Source: Salegentibacter lacus
GTDB taxonomy: Bacteria; Bacteroidota; Bacteroidia; Flavobacteriales; Flavobacteriaceae
NCBI RefSeq assembly: GCF_020164555.1
Contig: NZ_JAIQZB010000010.1
Coordinates: 62,001 to 126,000 of the forward strand
DNA length: 64,000 bases
Direction: 5' to 3'
The translations under genes were made by a program, and so were the position numbers. Positions 42,850 through 52,234 of this stretch are shown piece after piece (position 1 is the first letter of the stretch; the number at the start of each line of letters is the position of its first letter). A model generated the notes under the pieces. That model worked only from the letters and a program-made list of their open reading frames with translations. It was not told the DNA's origin and did not search any database.

Positions 42850-42940
42850 CGTAATTGCGATTCCGATTATGATCGGGAGAAGCAATCTGCAAATTGATGA
42901 TATTTGACGTAGAGATTACTTCACACCGTTCGTAATGACG
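42850..42940. repeat. REP-like palindromic repeat within the biotin cluster
   Basis: CGTAATTGCGA and TCGTAATGACG form imperfect inverted ends; the interior holds AAGCAATCTGC and a CCGAT/ATCGG hairpin. It is related to the element at 20132 and lies between bioD and bioA, where it could separate transcript stability of the two halves of the operon. Confidence 0.65.
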
Positions 42941-42948
42941 AGCAATTC

Positions 42949-43566
42949 TTATTTTAGTTTTTCTCTAAAAATTTCAGCGTATTCTTTAACTACGTTTTGA
43001 TCAAAATAAGGTTCCTGTTCTACTCTTCCAAGAATGGGAACACCGCTCATTTTTTCAATAATGGTTTCGGTAGATTTATTTTCTTCTCCCGAAAAGATTA
43101 TTCCGAAGCAATTCAATCCGCGGGATTTTAGCGCTTCAATGGATAACAAAGTATGATTTATACTTCCGAGATAATGACGAGAAACTAGAATTATTCGGTC
43201 TTCCTTCTGCATTAAATCGGCAATGGTTTCATTGTCGCTAATTGGGACTAGTAAACCTCCAGCCCCTTCAACAACAAGATTATTCTTTGTCTTAGGACGT
43301 ATTATTTTTTTTGAAATGATCTTTACGCCATCAATTTCAGCAGCGGCGTGAGGACTCATAGGTGTATTTAAAGCAAAACTATTCTTATGAAAAACGGTCT
43401 CTTTATTTGAAACCAATCTTTCAACTTTATGTCTATCAGAATTATCGAGATCGCCGGCCTGAATAGGCTTCCAATAGTCGGCTTCCAGGGCTTCGGTAAG
43501 AATTGCCGAAACGATGGTTTTTCCTACTTCGGTCCCTATTCCGGTAATAAAATAGTTATGCTTCAT
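42949..43566 (-). CDS. bioD: Dethiobiotin synthase
   Basis: 205 residues. ATP-dependent carboxylation of DAPA to dethiobiotin. The P-loop GIGTEVGKT is at 9-17; the substrate loop YWKPIQAGD, NTPMSPHAAAEIDG, and VEGAGGLLVPIS are family signatures. The first codons MKHNYFITGI are typical. It sits 22 bases after the DUF2007/zinc-ribbon gene and 122 bases before bioA. Confidence 0.97.
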   Translation of the reverse strand: MKHNYFITGIGTEVGKTIVSAILTEALEADYWKPIQAGDLDNSDRHKVERLVSNKETVFHKNSFALNTPMSPHAAAEIDGVKIISKKIIRPKTKNNLVVEGAGGLLVPISDNETIADLMQKEDRIILVSRHYLGSINHTLLSIEALKSRGLNCFGIIFSGEENKSTETIIEKMSGVPILGRVEQEPYFDQNVVKEYAEIFREKLK

Positions 43567-43588
43567 TTTTAAAATTATTCTATGCTGG

Positions 43589-44002
43589 TTATTTTAAAGT
43601 AAATTTCTCTTCACAATTTTCACAGTGATAATCGTACTTGTAGTGAATTGGAAGAGCGAAGGTGAGAAATGAAAATAGAAAAGCAAAGAAAGAGCGCACA
43701 TCTTTAATATGCGTGTAAACTTTTACCCTAATGCTGTCACAATTAGGACAAACCACCCGGTTTCCATCATCGTCCAGGGAATAATTATGAATTTCGTTTA
43801 AAATTCCCCGGGCACGTTCTTCATCATCTGCACGAACATTAAGTTTTATACCGCCAATTGCCTGACTAACCAAAGGATCGGTGTCAATAAGCACCTGATC
43901 TGCCAGAAATACCTCGATGCCTTCAGATTGTAATTTTCCCTTTACAATTTGGGCTTCAGAAGAATACTGAAACCTGGCAATGTTGACAAAAGTGTTTTTC
44001 AT
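43589..44002 (-). CDS. DUF2007 domain protein with zinc ribbon
   Basis: 137 residues. The N-terminal DUF2007 domain (FQYSSEAQIVKGKLQSEGIE, then IKLNVRADDEERARGIL) is followed by a zinc-ribbon split around a hydrophobic segment: VVCPNCDS and HCENCEEKF with FFAFLFSFLTFALPI between. It overlaps bioF by 4 bases and is followed by bioD, so it is a fixed member of the biotin operon although no link to biotin is known. The second family member in the window (23145) lacks the ribbon. Confidence 0.85.
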   Translation of the reverse strand: MKNTFVNIARFQYSSEAQIVKGKLQSEGIEVFLADQVLIDTDPLVSQAIGGIKLNVRADDEERARGILNEIHNYSLDDDGNRVVCPNCDSIRVKVYTHIKDVRSFFAFLFSFLTFALPIHYKYDYHCENCEEKFTLK

Positions 44003-45147
44003 GATAGTAATTTAGCGAGATTTTTTAAAACCCCGCTGATATCATTTTCAGAATTAAAAGAATGCAGGCAAAACCTGAGTCGTTCACTGCCTTTTGGAAC
44101 GGTTGGCCAAAGAATTGGTTTTACTTCAAAACCTTCTTTTCTCAAACTTTCTGCAATATTCTTCACTTGCTGATTTCCGGGAATTATACAGCTTTGAATT
44201 GCTGAGTTACTTCCCAGAAAACCTTTTTGTAGATCATTTTTTATAATCTCTTCTTTAAAAAACCGGATATTTCTTTTTAACTGCTGAATTTCCAGAATTC
44301 CGGTTTTAAATTGTTGATAAACCGCTAAAATTGTGGCTACCGAATGTGGTGGTAAAGCCGTGGTATAAATAAGACTTCGGGAAAAATTAACCAGATAATC
44401 TTTTAAACTCTTACTGCCTAAAATTACCGCCCCGTGGCAGCCGGGTGCTTTTCCGAAAGTATTTAAACGCGCAAAGACTTTCTCCTGAATTCCTGATTCC
44501 TGAACCAAACCCTCTCCCTTTTCACCAAAAATTCCGGTAGCGTGAGCTTCATCTATGATTAAAAAGGCTCCAAATTCTTCTGAAATTTTAGCCAATTCTT
44601 TTAGTGGAGCCATATCGCCATCCATTGAAAAGACCGATTCGGTTACGATATATCTTTCGGTGTTTCCAGGTTTTGAAAGCTTCTCGAGCTTCTTTGTCAG
44701 ATCTTCAGCATTATTATGATTGAATTTATAGGTTTTAGCATTGCTCATCGTAATACCATCCCTTATTGAAGCATGTACGAGTTCATCATAAAAAATAAAA
44801 TCGCCGCGTTTAGGTACGGAAGCGAAAAATCCAATATTCGCATCGTAACCTGAATTAAGAATAAGCGCAGCTTCAGTTTGATGAAATTCTGATAGAAATT
44901 CTTCAGCTAAATCATAAATCTTGTGATTTCCGGATAGCAACCTGGAACCGGTAGCGCCATTCTGAAGTAAATTATTTTCTTTTAAAATTTGATGTGCCTG
45001 ATAATAGATTTTTTCAGAAGAAGCTAATCCTAAATAATCATTGGACGAAAAATCTATAAGTGAAGAAGATTTTTTTAGGCTCCGGAAAGCATTTTCCTGC
45101 TTTCGCTTCTCTAAACTTTGCGCTAATTTTAAAGGGAGGTCTTGCAT
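43999..45147 (-). CDS. bioF: 8-amino-7-oxononanoate synthase
   Basis: 382 residues. PLP enzyme of the alpha-oxoamine synthase family that condenses pimeloyl-ACP (or CoA) with alanine. DFSSNDYLGLASS, TGSRLLSGNHKIYDLAEEFL, SVFSMDGDMAPLKEL, IIDEAHATGIFGEKG and the PLP-lysine region TFGKAPGCHGAVILG are all present. It is first in the biotin cluster. Related synthases (glycine C-acetyltransferase) exist, but the bioD/bioA/bioB context makes BioF clear. Confidence 0.95.
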   Translation of the reverse strand: MQDLPLKLAQSLEKRKQENAFRSLKKSSSLIDFSSNDYLGLASSEKIYYQAHQILKENNLLQNGATGSRLLSGNHKIYDLAEEFLSEFHQTEAALILNSGYDANIGFFASVPKRGDFIFYDELVHASIRDGITMSNAKTYKFNHNNAEDLTKKLEKLSKPGNTERYIVTESVFSMDGDMAPLKELAKISEEFGAFLIIDEAHATGIFGEKGEGLVQESGIQEKVFARLNTFGKAPGCHGAVILGSKSLKDYLVNFSRSLIYTTALPPHSVATILAVYQQFKTGILEIQQLKRNIRFFKEEIIKNDLQKGFLGSNSAIQSCIIPGNQQVKNIAESLRKEGFEVKPILWPTVPKGSERLRFCLHSFNSENDISGVLKNLAKLLS

Positions 45148-45180
45148 AAATGTAAACTACCTCGGGGCATGCCCTAAAAG

Positions 45181-45351
45181 GTGTTATTGAAAAAATATCT
45201 TGCTTTCGAGACAAATCTCAGAGCACTTAAATCTCGATTATCGAGTAAAATTACAACTTTAACCGATCAAAGTATAAAATTAGCTTTAGCCTTAATGCAG
45301 GTTATGGTTAACAAAGTAGCTGATGGAAAAAGAACGAAAATGAAAGACTAA
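45181..45351 (+). other. Possible small ORF or relic (56 codons)
   Basis: An open frame from GTG at 45181 to TAA at 45349, encoding a helical basic peptide with LALALMQVMVNKVADGKRTK near the end. No family recognised. It lies in the 208-base gap between mrpG and bioF and could be chance, since an AT-rich frame of this size is not very rare. Confidence 0.2.
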
Positions 45352-45355
45352 ATTC

Positions 45356-45766
45356 TTATTTTATGATATCATCATTTTTTGTGTGATCTATATTATTTCC
45401 AGGTGTATCATCTATTTCACTTTTTAAAACGTGGGAATTTCTCTGATATTTACCTCTAAGATCGTCTATAACAGAGCCTTTCCACAATTTAACACCCATA
45501 AAATAAGAAGCTCTTCCTATTAAATGGGCACTTACCGGTGCGGTTAGAAAGACAAAAAGAATAATAACCAGTGATCTGGAGGTAGCGGATAAATCGTTAA
45601 AGAAAACGGCTGTCCCCACTAAAATAAGGCCCACACCAAGCGTAGCAGCTTTGGTGTTCACCGAAATCCTCATATAAGTATCGGGCATTCTTACAAGTCC
45701 GATTGCCGAAAGCAGCACGAACAATGTTCCTAAAGTGACTAATATTACTATAATTACTGAACTCAT
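45356..45766 (-). CDS. mrpG: Monovalent cation/proton antiporter subunit MrpG
   Basis: 136 residues with three helices near the N-terminus (IIVILVTLGTLFVLLSAIGL, AATLGVGLILVGTAVFF, SLVIILFVFLTAPVSAHLIG). RMPDTYMRISVNTKAATLG is the PhaG/MnhG signature. The C-terminal ~35 residues are a hydrophilic extension. Last gene of the seven-gene Mrp operon; its start overlaps mrpF by 4 bases. Confidence 0.95.
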   Translation of the reverse strand: MSSVIIVILVTLGTLFVLLSAIGLVRMPDTYMRISVNTKAATLGVGLILVGTAVFFNDLSATSRSLVIILFVFLTAPVSAHLIGRASYFMGVKLWKGSVIDDLRGKYQRNSHVLKSEIDDTPGNNIDHTKNDDIIK

Positions 45767-46038
45767 TTTTTTCTGTTTCGTTTTTCAAGATAATAAGAGA
45801 AAGCCACAGTACTCAAAAAAGCGATTAAAGCCAGTATCATGGCTGTATCTAAAAATGTAGATCTTCCGTGAATAATACTGTAGACCCCAATAATACCAAT
45901 ACCGGTAGTTATAAGTACATCCAGAGCAATAATTTTATCGGCAATGCTGGGTCCTTTTATAAATCGGTAAACTATTAAAAGCACCGAAAAGGCCAAAATT
46001 GGCAAAATAATATAATATAAATAATCTGTTAGCGTCAT
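45763..46038 (-). CDS. mrpF: Antiporter subunit MrpF
   Basis: 91 residues, three helices; VYRFIKGPSIADKIIALDVL is the MrpF/PhaF signature. A small accessory subunit of the Mrp complex. Overlaps mrpE and mrpG by 4 bases each. Confidence 0.95.
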   Translation of the reverse strand: MTLTDYLYYIILPILAFSVLLIVYRFIKGPSIADKIIALDVLITTGIGIIGVYSIIHGRSTFLDTAMILALIAFLSTVAFSYYLEKRNRKK

Positions 46039-46511
46039 TTCAATATTTCCAAAATACGTTTTTCAAATCCGTTTTTAATACCTTCAATAAATTCTTCTCT
46101 ATCGGTTATATACATACTGTGTACATAAAGCACTTTTTTATCGTTAGAAACGTCAAGGCTGAGTGTTCCCGGCGTAAGTGAAATCATATTGGCCAGAAAG
46201 GTTATTCCCATGTCACTTTTTATGCTTAATGGTACTTTCACAATACCGGGTGTCATTCTAAATCCTGGGGTAACCACTTCGTATGCCACCTGAAGGTTAG
46301 CTTTGAATAATTCCCACAGAAAAAAGAAAAAAAATGCAATTAATTTAGGTATAATAGTAAAATAGCGTGCATCACTATTCCCTCTTGTAATCACCCACAA
46401 AATGAAGAAATTCAACACAAATCCAAATATGTAGTTCTGGAAGCCAAAATCTCCTGTAAGGGCTACCCATACAAAGGTGAGTAATAAGTTAGAAACAAAC
46501 CTGTTCTTCAT
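46035..46511 (-). CDS. mrpE: Antiporter subunit MrpE
   Basis: 158 residues. Two or three N-terminal helices, then the conserved GFRMTPGIVKVPLSIKSDMG and MISLTPGTLSLDVSNDKKVL, the MrpE signature. The C-terminal cytoplasmic domain ends in a helix. It overlaps mrpD by one base and mrpF by 4. Confidence 0.95.
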   Translation of the reverse strand: MKNRFVSNLLLTFVWVALTGDFGFQNYIFGFVLNFFILWVITRGNSDARYFTIIPKLIAFFFFFLWELFKANLQVAYEVVTPGFRMTPGIVKVPLSIKSDMGITFLANMISLTPGTLSLDVSNDKKVLYVHSMYITDREEFIEGIKNGFEKRILEILK

Positions 46512-48031
46512 TATTCGGATTTTTGTGTATTAAGTACCGCGTCTATATATTGTTGATTATCTATTAATTCTGATGCGATTCTAGCCGAAAGTGTTTGAAT
46601 ATGCTCCGCTCCAAAACCTATATACAAGGAAACCAGGCTTAAAAAAACAATTGGCACTATTATCTGAACTTTCTTTATATTCCTTATTTTATGATAATAC
46701 CTAAACTTTGGTCTTTCAGGAATTTCGGTAGCATCTTTCCAGAAAACCTCGGCCCAAAGTTTCGCGATTACTACCAAGGTAATAAAACTTGCAAAGATTA
46801 TAGCGGCAAGGCTCCAGTAACTTCCTGATTCAAAGCTAGCGGTGATCAATGATATTTTTGGCCAAAAACCTGATAAAGGCGGAATACCCACTAAAGAAAA
46901 TAACGGGATGAACATCAATAAACTTAACTTGGGATAATTAGCATAAAAACCACCCAAAGCTCGCATACTGTTAGAACCTTTTATTCTATAAATAAGTCCG
47001 CTAATCATAAATAAATTGGTCTTCACTACAATATCGTGTACCAAATAGAAAATTGTACCTGCAATAGCTACTTCGGTAAACATTCCCAAACCAATAATCA
47101 TATAACCAATATGACAAATGATTAAATAGGAAAACACTTTCCTTATATTATTCTGAACCAGCGCTCCTAATGCTCCACTAAAAAGGGTGAAAATAGCCAG
47201 CACCAACAAAATTTGGTCAAGGAAAACATCATCTACAAAAATTAGAGTAAAGACCCTAACTAAGGCATAAACCCCAACTTTAGTAAGTAAACCACCAAAA
47301 ATAGCCGATACTGCTGAAGGCGGTGTATGGTAGGAAGCCGGCAACCAGAAATACAAGGGGAAAAGCGCCGATTTAATTCCGAAACCAATTAGAAATAAAA
47401 TTGCAGTAATTTCTACAAGCGCCCTGTTTTCTACAGCAGCCACTTTATTGGCAAGATCGGCCATATTGAGGCTTCCGGTTAAACCGTAAAGCACGGCAAT
47501 TGCTGTTAAAAAGATCATTGACGCAAGGAAATTCAGCGTAAAATATTTTACCGCTCCTTCCAGCTGAGCCTTTTCCCCACCAATGGTAATTAGTACAAAC
47601 GAACTAATAATAATAATTTCAAACCAAACATAAAGGTTAAAAATATCTCCGGTTAAAAAAGCTCCTGTAAGTCCTAGAAGTAAGAAATGGAAAATAGGAA
47701 AATAACCAAATCTCAATCTATCGCCAATCACTGAGCCAGAAGAAAATATGGAAACTGCCAAACCGGCAATAGAGGTTAACAAGACCATTGTAGCCGCAAA
47801 AGTGTCAGCTATAAAAGTGATCCCAAAAGGAGCTTCCCAATTCCCGGCTTGCACCGTTTGGGTTCCGTTATTCCAGATATACGCAAAAACACCAATACTA
47901 ACAGCAAGGTGCACCAGGCTTCCTAACATACTAATTACACGCTGCGCATTGATCTTCCTCCAAAAAAACATGAGGATGATAGCCAATAGCATTTGCAGCA
48001 GTAAAGGATAAAGTATTAATTGTTGTGTCAT
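46511..48031 (-). CDS. mrpD: Antiporter subunit MrpD
   Basis: 506 residues with about 14 helices, related to the proton-pumping ND2/ND4/ND5 subunits of complex I. The motifs [20 protein letters not shown] (conserved Glu), [20 protein letters not shown] (conserved Lys) and [19 protein letters not shown] match the MrpD proton channel. It overlaps mrpC by 4 bases and mrpE by one. Confidence 0.96.
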   Translation of the reverse strand: MTQQLILYPLLLQMLLAIILMFFWRKINAQRVISMLGSLVHLAVSIGVFAYIWNNGTQTVQAGNWEAPFGITFIADTFAATMVLLTSIAGLAVSIFSSGSVIGDRLRFGYFPIFHFLLLGLTGAFLTGDIFNLYVWFEIIIISSFVLITIGGEKAQLEGAVKYFTLNFLASMIFLTAIAVLYGLTGSLNMADLANKVAAVENRALVEITAILFLIGFGIKSALFPLYFWLPASYHTPPSAVSAIFGGLLTKVGVYALVRVFTLIFVDDVFLDQILLVLAIFTLFSGALGALVQNNIRKVFSYLIICHIGYMIIGLGMFTEVAIAGTIFYLVHDIVVKTNLFMISGLIYRIKGSNSMRALGGFYANYPKLSLLMFIPLFSLVGIPPLSGFWPKISLITASFESGSYWSLAAIIFASFITLVVIAKLWAEVFWKDATEIPERPKFRYYHKIRNIKKVQIIVPIVFLSLVSLYIGFGAEHIQTLSARIASELIDNQQYIDAVLNTQKSE

Positions 48032-48381
48032 GAATCTTCGTCTGTTGCGTTCATTTCGTCCAGATCATCGGTTTTTACAACTTTATGTGCCCTTTTCACA
48101 AGAATAATGGCAAAAGATTGTAAACCGAAACTAATTACGATTGCGGTTAATATTAATGCCTGCGGAACAGGATCTGCATAGGCTTCTAAAAAAACCTTGG
48201 ATTCTTCAGGAATAATCGGCGGTGCTCCTTCGGTTATTCTTCCCAGCAGAAAAATAAGAAGGTTTGCCCCGTTACCTAAAAGGATAATCCCAATAATGAG
48301 TTTCACCAAACTCCTGCGCAGAATCATATAAATACCCGCGGCATACAGAACCCCTATAATTATCGCTAAAAGAATTTCCAT
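48028..48381 (-). CDS. mrpC: Antiporter subunit MrpC
   Basis: 117 residues, three helices, NuoK-like. [20 protein letters not shown] and [20 protein letters not shown] are the typical MrpC segments. The acidic tail [13 protein letters not shown] is longer than usual. It lies 3 bases after mrpB. Confidence 0.95.
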   Translation of the reverse strand: MEILLAIIIGVLYAAGIYMILRRSLVKLIIGIILLGNGANLLIFLLGRITEGAPPIIPEESKVFLEAYADPVPQALILTAIVISFGLQSFAIILVKRAHKVVKTDDLDEMNATDEDS

Positions 48382-48384
48382 AAA

Positions 48385-48798
48385 TTAAGCTGATTCTGAA
48401 ATTGTAAATATTATTGTGAGGGTGACCCCAATTACTACCAGGTAAACCCCAATATCAAAAAATAAAGCAGAGCCCACACTCCCGATAACCGGAAAAGGTT
48501 CCGGAAACCAGAGACCCGTCATAAAAGGATCGTCTAAACCTATTACCGGAGCCAAACCGCTAATAAAAGCAAGACCTAAGCCTACAGGCATCAAAAATCC
48601 CGGATGAAACCTTAATAGACCTTTGGTATTATCAAGTCCGTTAGCAAAAGCGTGCAAAACAAAAGCTATTGCAGCTATAAGTCCACCAACAAAACCTCCA
48701 CCAGGCAAATAATGCCCACGCAATAAGATAAAAACAGAGAACACCAGCAATAACGGCAAAAGGTAATTGGAAGCTGTTCTTAATATTAAGGTTTTCAT
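48385..48798 (-). CDS. mrpB: Antiporter subunit MrpB
   Basis: 137 residues, four helices, MnhB domain. The block [20 protein letters not shown] is its signature, and [20 protein letters not shown] a later conserved part. It is a separate polypeptide, not fused to MrpA; 49 bases separate it from mrpA. Confidence 0.95.
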   Translation of the reverse strand: MKTLILRTASNYLLPLLLVFSVFILLRGHYLPGGGFVGGLIAAIAFVLHAFANGLDNTKGLLRFHPGFLMPVGLGLAFISGLAPVIGLDDPFMTGLWFPEPFPVIGSVGSALFFDIGVYLVVIGVTLTIIFTISESA

Positions 48799-48847
48799 TT
48801 ATATAAATTTTTCTTAGGCCAAAAATTACTGGCCTTTATAGTTCTTT

Positions 48848-51157
48848 TTATTGTGACCTATCAGTGCTTTTTAATCTCAGTTTTAATAATCCAAAAACTC
48901 CAATTGCTGAGATAGACAATACCGCAATCTCCATAAGCGTATCAGTACCCCTAAAATCTACCAGGATAACATTTACAACATTTTTCCCCTGAGCCATTAT
49001 ATAGGCATTTTTCGCATAAAAATCGCCAATTTCACTATTTGTAGGTTCCGCAAGCACCTGTAAAGCCAATAAGCATATTACCGTTCCAAGAGCCACTGAT
49101 AAAACTCCGTCCCTAATTCGCATTTTATAATCTGAAAGGGTAAGGTATTTTGGTAATCTATAAAGTACCAATACAAACAGAATAACTGTAAGGGTATCAA
49201 TTGAAAACTGCGTCATTGCCAAATCTGGTGCACTGTAGAAAACAAAAATTAAACAGATAGCCAGACCTACAACTCCCATTGCGGCAACTGCAGCAAGCCT
49301 GGATTTTGTAAATACGGTATAGAAAACTCCGGCAATTAATATAATAACCACGGCGAGCTCGTAAGCTGTAACTTCAGAAAGTTGACGATAGTCTATTAAC
49401 ACGGTTGGATTTCCAAACATAACATATCCCACTAATACCACGAGAAACAAAACAATAGTGGTTACATAATTTCGTAAATATCCATTTTGAAAAACATTGG
49501 TCCAGAATGCTGAAAATACACTGAAATAATGCGTTCCCTTTTCCGTAATGCTTTTTGGAGAAATAAACTCCAACTTTCCTATCCTGCTTTCCAGTTTTGC
49601 TGAAGGTTTCAGGAAGAAATACAAGAAGATTCCGACTGCAATGGTAATTGCACTCAAAAGTAAAACGGTATTGAAACCGTGCCATAACGCAAGGTGATAA
49701 TCTGAAGCATCTGCGCCTAAAGAAGAAACCACAGGTTTAACCAGGGCAGATTCAATAAGCATTGGGAATATCCCGAATAGAATTCCTAAAACAGCAAGGA
49801 TAATTGCAGGTGCCCACATTAAAAATCCGGGCGCTTTTACATCTTTATGAGCATCAGGCAGTTTACCTACAAACGGTTTAATTCCGGCTACAAAACCGGC
49901 CCAAAGCAATAATATCTTCGTTAAAACAATTGCGATCACAATTATAATCGTAAAAGTTTCAGCGTGCATACTTGCTTCGTAAGTGAGTTCTTTTCCGAGG
50001 AAACCTACCGATGGTGGGATACCCGCACTGGAGATCGCTGCCAAAATACCGGCAATCGCAACAGGCATCATAATTTTTCGCAATCCGCCTAATTTGGTGA
50101 CATCCCGGGTTCCGGTCTGGTGATCTATAATTCCCGTAACCAAGAATAAAGTAGCTTTATAAAGCGCGTGAACTATTATAAAAACCGCTGCAGCAAGGAA
50201 AGCAGCTTTTGTTCCCAAACCAATTAAGAAAACTAAAATCCCAAGCGCTGAAATGGTAGAATAAGCTAAAACGCCTTTAAGATCTGTTCTAAAAAGAGCG
50301 TGTATTGCAGAGTAAACCATTGTGATTCCTCCCACAATTATTAATGTTATGTTCCAGAATTCCTGATCCCCCAAAACCGGCGTAAAACGCATGAGCAAGT
50401 AGATTCCTGCTTTTACCATCGTGGCTGAGTGTAAATAAGTAGAAACCGGAGTTGGTGCTTTCATCGCACCGGGTAACCAGAAATGAAAAGGAAATTGCGC
50501 CGACTTGGTAAATGCAGCCACAAAAATAAAGATCACCGCCAGGATGTAATATTCACTGCCAGCAATAGCTTCTTTCATACTTAGCATTTCAGAAATGCTG
50601 TAAGTGCCGGTAATACTACCCAGCAACAAAGCTCCTGCTAATAAGAAAAACCCTCCAAAACCGGTAATTCCTAAAGCGGTTAAAGCCGATTTTCGGGAAG
50701 CCGGGTTGGTATTATTAAACCCGATTAAGAAGAATGAACTTATACTGGTTAATTCCCAAAAAACAAAAAGTGAGATAAGATTGTCTGAAAGCACCAAACC
50801 AAGCATGGCTGCCATAAACAAGCTCAGATATCCGTAGAAACGGTCAAGATACTTATGCCCTCTAAGGTACGATGCGGTATATGCAAAAACCAGGAAACCA
50901 ATCCCGGTGATCATCAATGAAAAAAGAAGGGAAAGCCCGTCTAACTTAAAACTAAGGTCTACTCCAAAAGCAGGAACCCATTGGTAAGTTTTAGAAATTA
51001 TTTCTCCAGAACTTATCTGCGGAATAAAACTTGCAAAATATGCAAAAAGTCCACCCGGAATAAGTGCGGAAAGAACGGCTAATTTCCCCCTGAAGAACTT
51101 TCCTGCAAAAACCAGGAATATTGCAAATAAAAAACCTAAAAGTATTGCTGCTAGCAT
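48848..51157 (-). CDS. mrpA: Antiporter subunit MrpA
   Basis: 769 residues with about 20 helices. The N-terminal part is NuoL-like (DGLSLLFSLMITGIGFLVF, LFVFWELTSISSFFLIGFNN with the key Glu, FTKSAQFPFHFWLPGAMKAP with the key Lys). The C-terminal part (~640-769) is the MbhD/DUF4040-type domain typical of MrpA. Together with B-G it exchanges Na+ or other cations for protons, maintaining pH and salt balance. A -7 box lies at 51188. Confidence 0.96.
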   Translation of the reverse strand: MLAAILLGFLFAIFLVFAGKFFRGKLAVLSALIPGGLFAYFASFIPQISSGEIISKTYQWVPAFGVDLSFKLDGLSLLFSLMITGIGFLVFAYTASYLRGHKYLDRFYGYLSLFMAAMLGLVLSDNLISLFVFWELTSISSFFLIGFNNTNPASRKSALTALGITGFGGFFLLAGALLLGSITGTYSISEMLSMKEAIAGSEYYILAVIFIFVAAFTKSAQFPFHFWLPGAMKAPTPVSTYLHSATMVKAGIYLLMRFTPVLGDQEFWNITLIIVGGITMVYSAIHALFRTDLKGVLAYSTISALGILVFLIGLGTKAAFLAAAVFIIVHALYKATLFLVTGIIDHQTGTRDVTKLGGLRKIMMPVAIAGILAAISSAGIPPSVGFLGKELTYEASMHAETFTIIIVIAIVLTKILLLWAGFVAGIKPFVGKLPDAHKDVKAPGFLMWAPAIILAVLGILFGIFPMLIESALVKPVVSSLGADASDYHLALWHGFNTVLLLSAITIAVGIFLYFFLKPSAKLESRIGKLEFISPKSITEKGTHYFSVFSAFWTNVFQNGYLRNYVTTIVLFLVVLVGYVMFGNPTVLIDYRQLSEVTAYELAVVIILIAGVFYTVFTKSRLAAVAAMGVVGLAICLIFVFYSAPDLAMTQFSIDTLTVILFVLVLYRLPKYLTLSDYKMRIRDGVLSVALGTVICLLALQVLAEPTNSEIGDFYAKNAYIMAQGKNVVNVILVDFRGTDTLMEIAVLSISAIGVFGLLKLRLKSTDRSQ

Positions 51158-51187
51158 ATATTTTCTCTCAAAAAGTCCGTTCCCCGC

Positions 51188-51195
51188 AAATATAA
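51188..51195 (-). promoter_or_regulatory. Candidate promoter of the mrp operon
   Basis: TATATTTG on the minus strand, 31 bases before the mrpA start; no TTTG at the standard distance. Confidence 0.55.
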
Positions 51196-51328
51196 GAGAT
51201 ATTATTTAAGTTTTACAGCCAAAGCAAGGTTTAACCGCCGAAGCTTATCCGATTTAATAGCTTCTTATTTTTAATCATTATAAAAACCCTGTTTCTTAGC
51301 AAACTTCTTAAAATGCTAAAAATAATTT

Positions 51329-51397
51329 ATCGATATCATTTTATAAAGTTATTGTTTTTCGATAATTTAATGTAGGTTTGTTATCGCAAAACGATAA
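51329..51397 (+). promoter_or_regulatory. Promoter and putative operator of the DUF2975/XRE pair
   Basis: The -7 box TAGGTTTG is at 51373-51380 with TTG at 51352-51354. Immediately after it lies the palindrome TTATCG-CAAAA-CGATAA (51381-51397), and related half-sites TTATCGATA (51329) and TTCGATAAT (51358) lie upstream. Placement over the start site suggests a repressor site, probably for the XRE protein encoded downstream. Confidence 0.5.
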
Positions 51398-51407
51398 TTA
51401 TACACTA

Positions 51408-51977
51408 ATGAACAAAAATTCCCTTTTGAATATTGCTAATTTCCTTTGTCAATTCTACAAAGTATTAATTGCAATTGCGATAATTATCACTACTACGATT
51501 TTTATTCATTTTCAATTTGATAAAGATTCATATAAGGAATGGAAGATAGAACAACCGGAAAGTGATTCGCCAATACGGTATGAAACAACAGATGTTGTTG
51601 GAGAAAATCCTATCGGAGATCAAAAATTAAAACTGAGCGACTGGAGATTCCTTTCTTTATATTTTTCTTATTTAAAGTTTATAGCTATCCTAATTTTAAA
51701 CTATCTAATTATAACTCAATTTGGAAAAGTACTTAAATCTGTTAGAGAACTAAAAACTTTTCATCAAACCAATGTAGAAGCTTTTCGAAAAATTGGCTAT
51801 TACTGCCTACTAATAACAGGACTTTCAACATTTAATTATTGGGCATTTAATGAATATACCAAAACTTCCTTTTCAGTTTCCATTAATGTCCTGCTCCTTT
51901 CCTTAATTGCCTTTATTCTAGCTGAAATCTTCAAAGAAGGAAATAACCTAATGGAAGAAAATCAACTTACTATATAG
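51408..51977 (+). CDS. DUF2975-type membrane protein
   Basis: 189 residues from the ATG at 51408 (a TTG at 51378 lies in the -7 box region). Four helices: ~12-35, a pair around 85-105 and 128-150, and ~155-175. The order of helices, the extracytoplasmic loop and the partner gene match DUF2975 proteins, which are commonly paired with a small YozG-like XRE regulator. Function unknown. It ends 2 bases before the XRE gene. Confidence 0.8.
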   Translation: MNKNSLLNIANFLCQFYKVLIAIAIIITTTIFIHFQFDKDSYKEWKIEQPESDSPIRYETTDVVGENPIGDQKLKLSDWRFLSLYFSYLKFIAILILNYLIITQFGKVLKSVRELKTFHQTNVEAFRKIGYYCLLITGLSTFNYWAFNEYTKTSFSVSINVLLLSLIAFILAEIFKEGNNLMEENQLTI

Positions 51978-51979
51978 CT

Positions 51980-52186
51980 ATGCCAATCATTATAAATCTG
52001 GATAAGATCCTGGAGGAACGCGGTATGAAAAGCAATGAACTGGCGGAAAAAATAGGAATTACCACAGCTAATCTTTCAATTTTAAAAACCGGGAAGGCAA
52101 AAGCGGTGCGGTTTTCCACTTTAGAATCTATTTGCGAAGCTTTAGATTGCCAGCCGGGAGATATTTTAGAATATACCAAAAACTAA
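51980..52186 (+). CDS. Small XRE-family regulator (YozG-like)
   Basis: 68 residues, almost all helix-turn-helix: INLDKILEERGMKSNELAEK then IGITTANLSILKTGKAKAVR is the DNA-binding unit, followed by TLESICEALDCQPGDILEYT. This matches the YozG/Cro-C1 type that accompanies DUF2975 genes. It probably binds the palindrome at 51381 and represses its own operon. A terminator follows directly. Confidence 0.9.
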   Translation: MPIIINLDKILEERGMKSNELAEKIGITTANLSILKTGKAKAVRFSTLESICEALDCQPGDILEYTKN

Positions 52187-52213
52187 AAAAGCCAGGCACT
52201 TGCCCGGCTTTTT
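52186..52213. terminator. Bidirectional terminator between the XRE gene and atpC
   Basis: AAAAAGCC-A-GGC / GCC-C-GGCTTTTT with a 4-base loop and T- and A-tracts on both sides. Confidence 0.88.
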
Positions 52214-52234
52214 CTATATTAAATTTCCTGAAAG

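Noticed and set aside
49374-49685. 103-codon minus-strand frame in another phase of mrpA
   Set aside because: Shifted-frame shadow of a conserved membrane protein, with no independent start signals.
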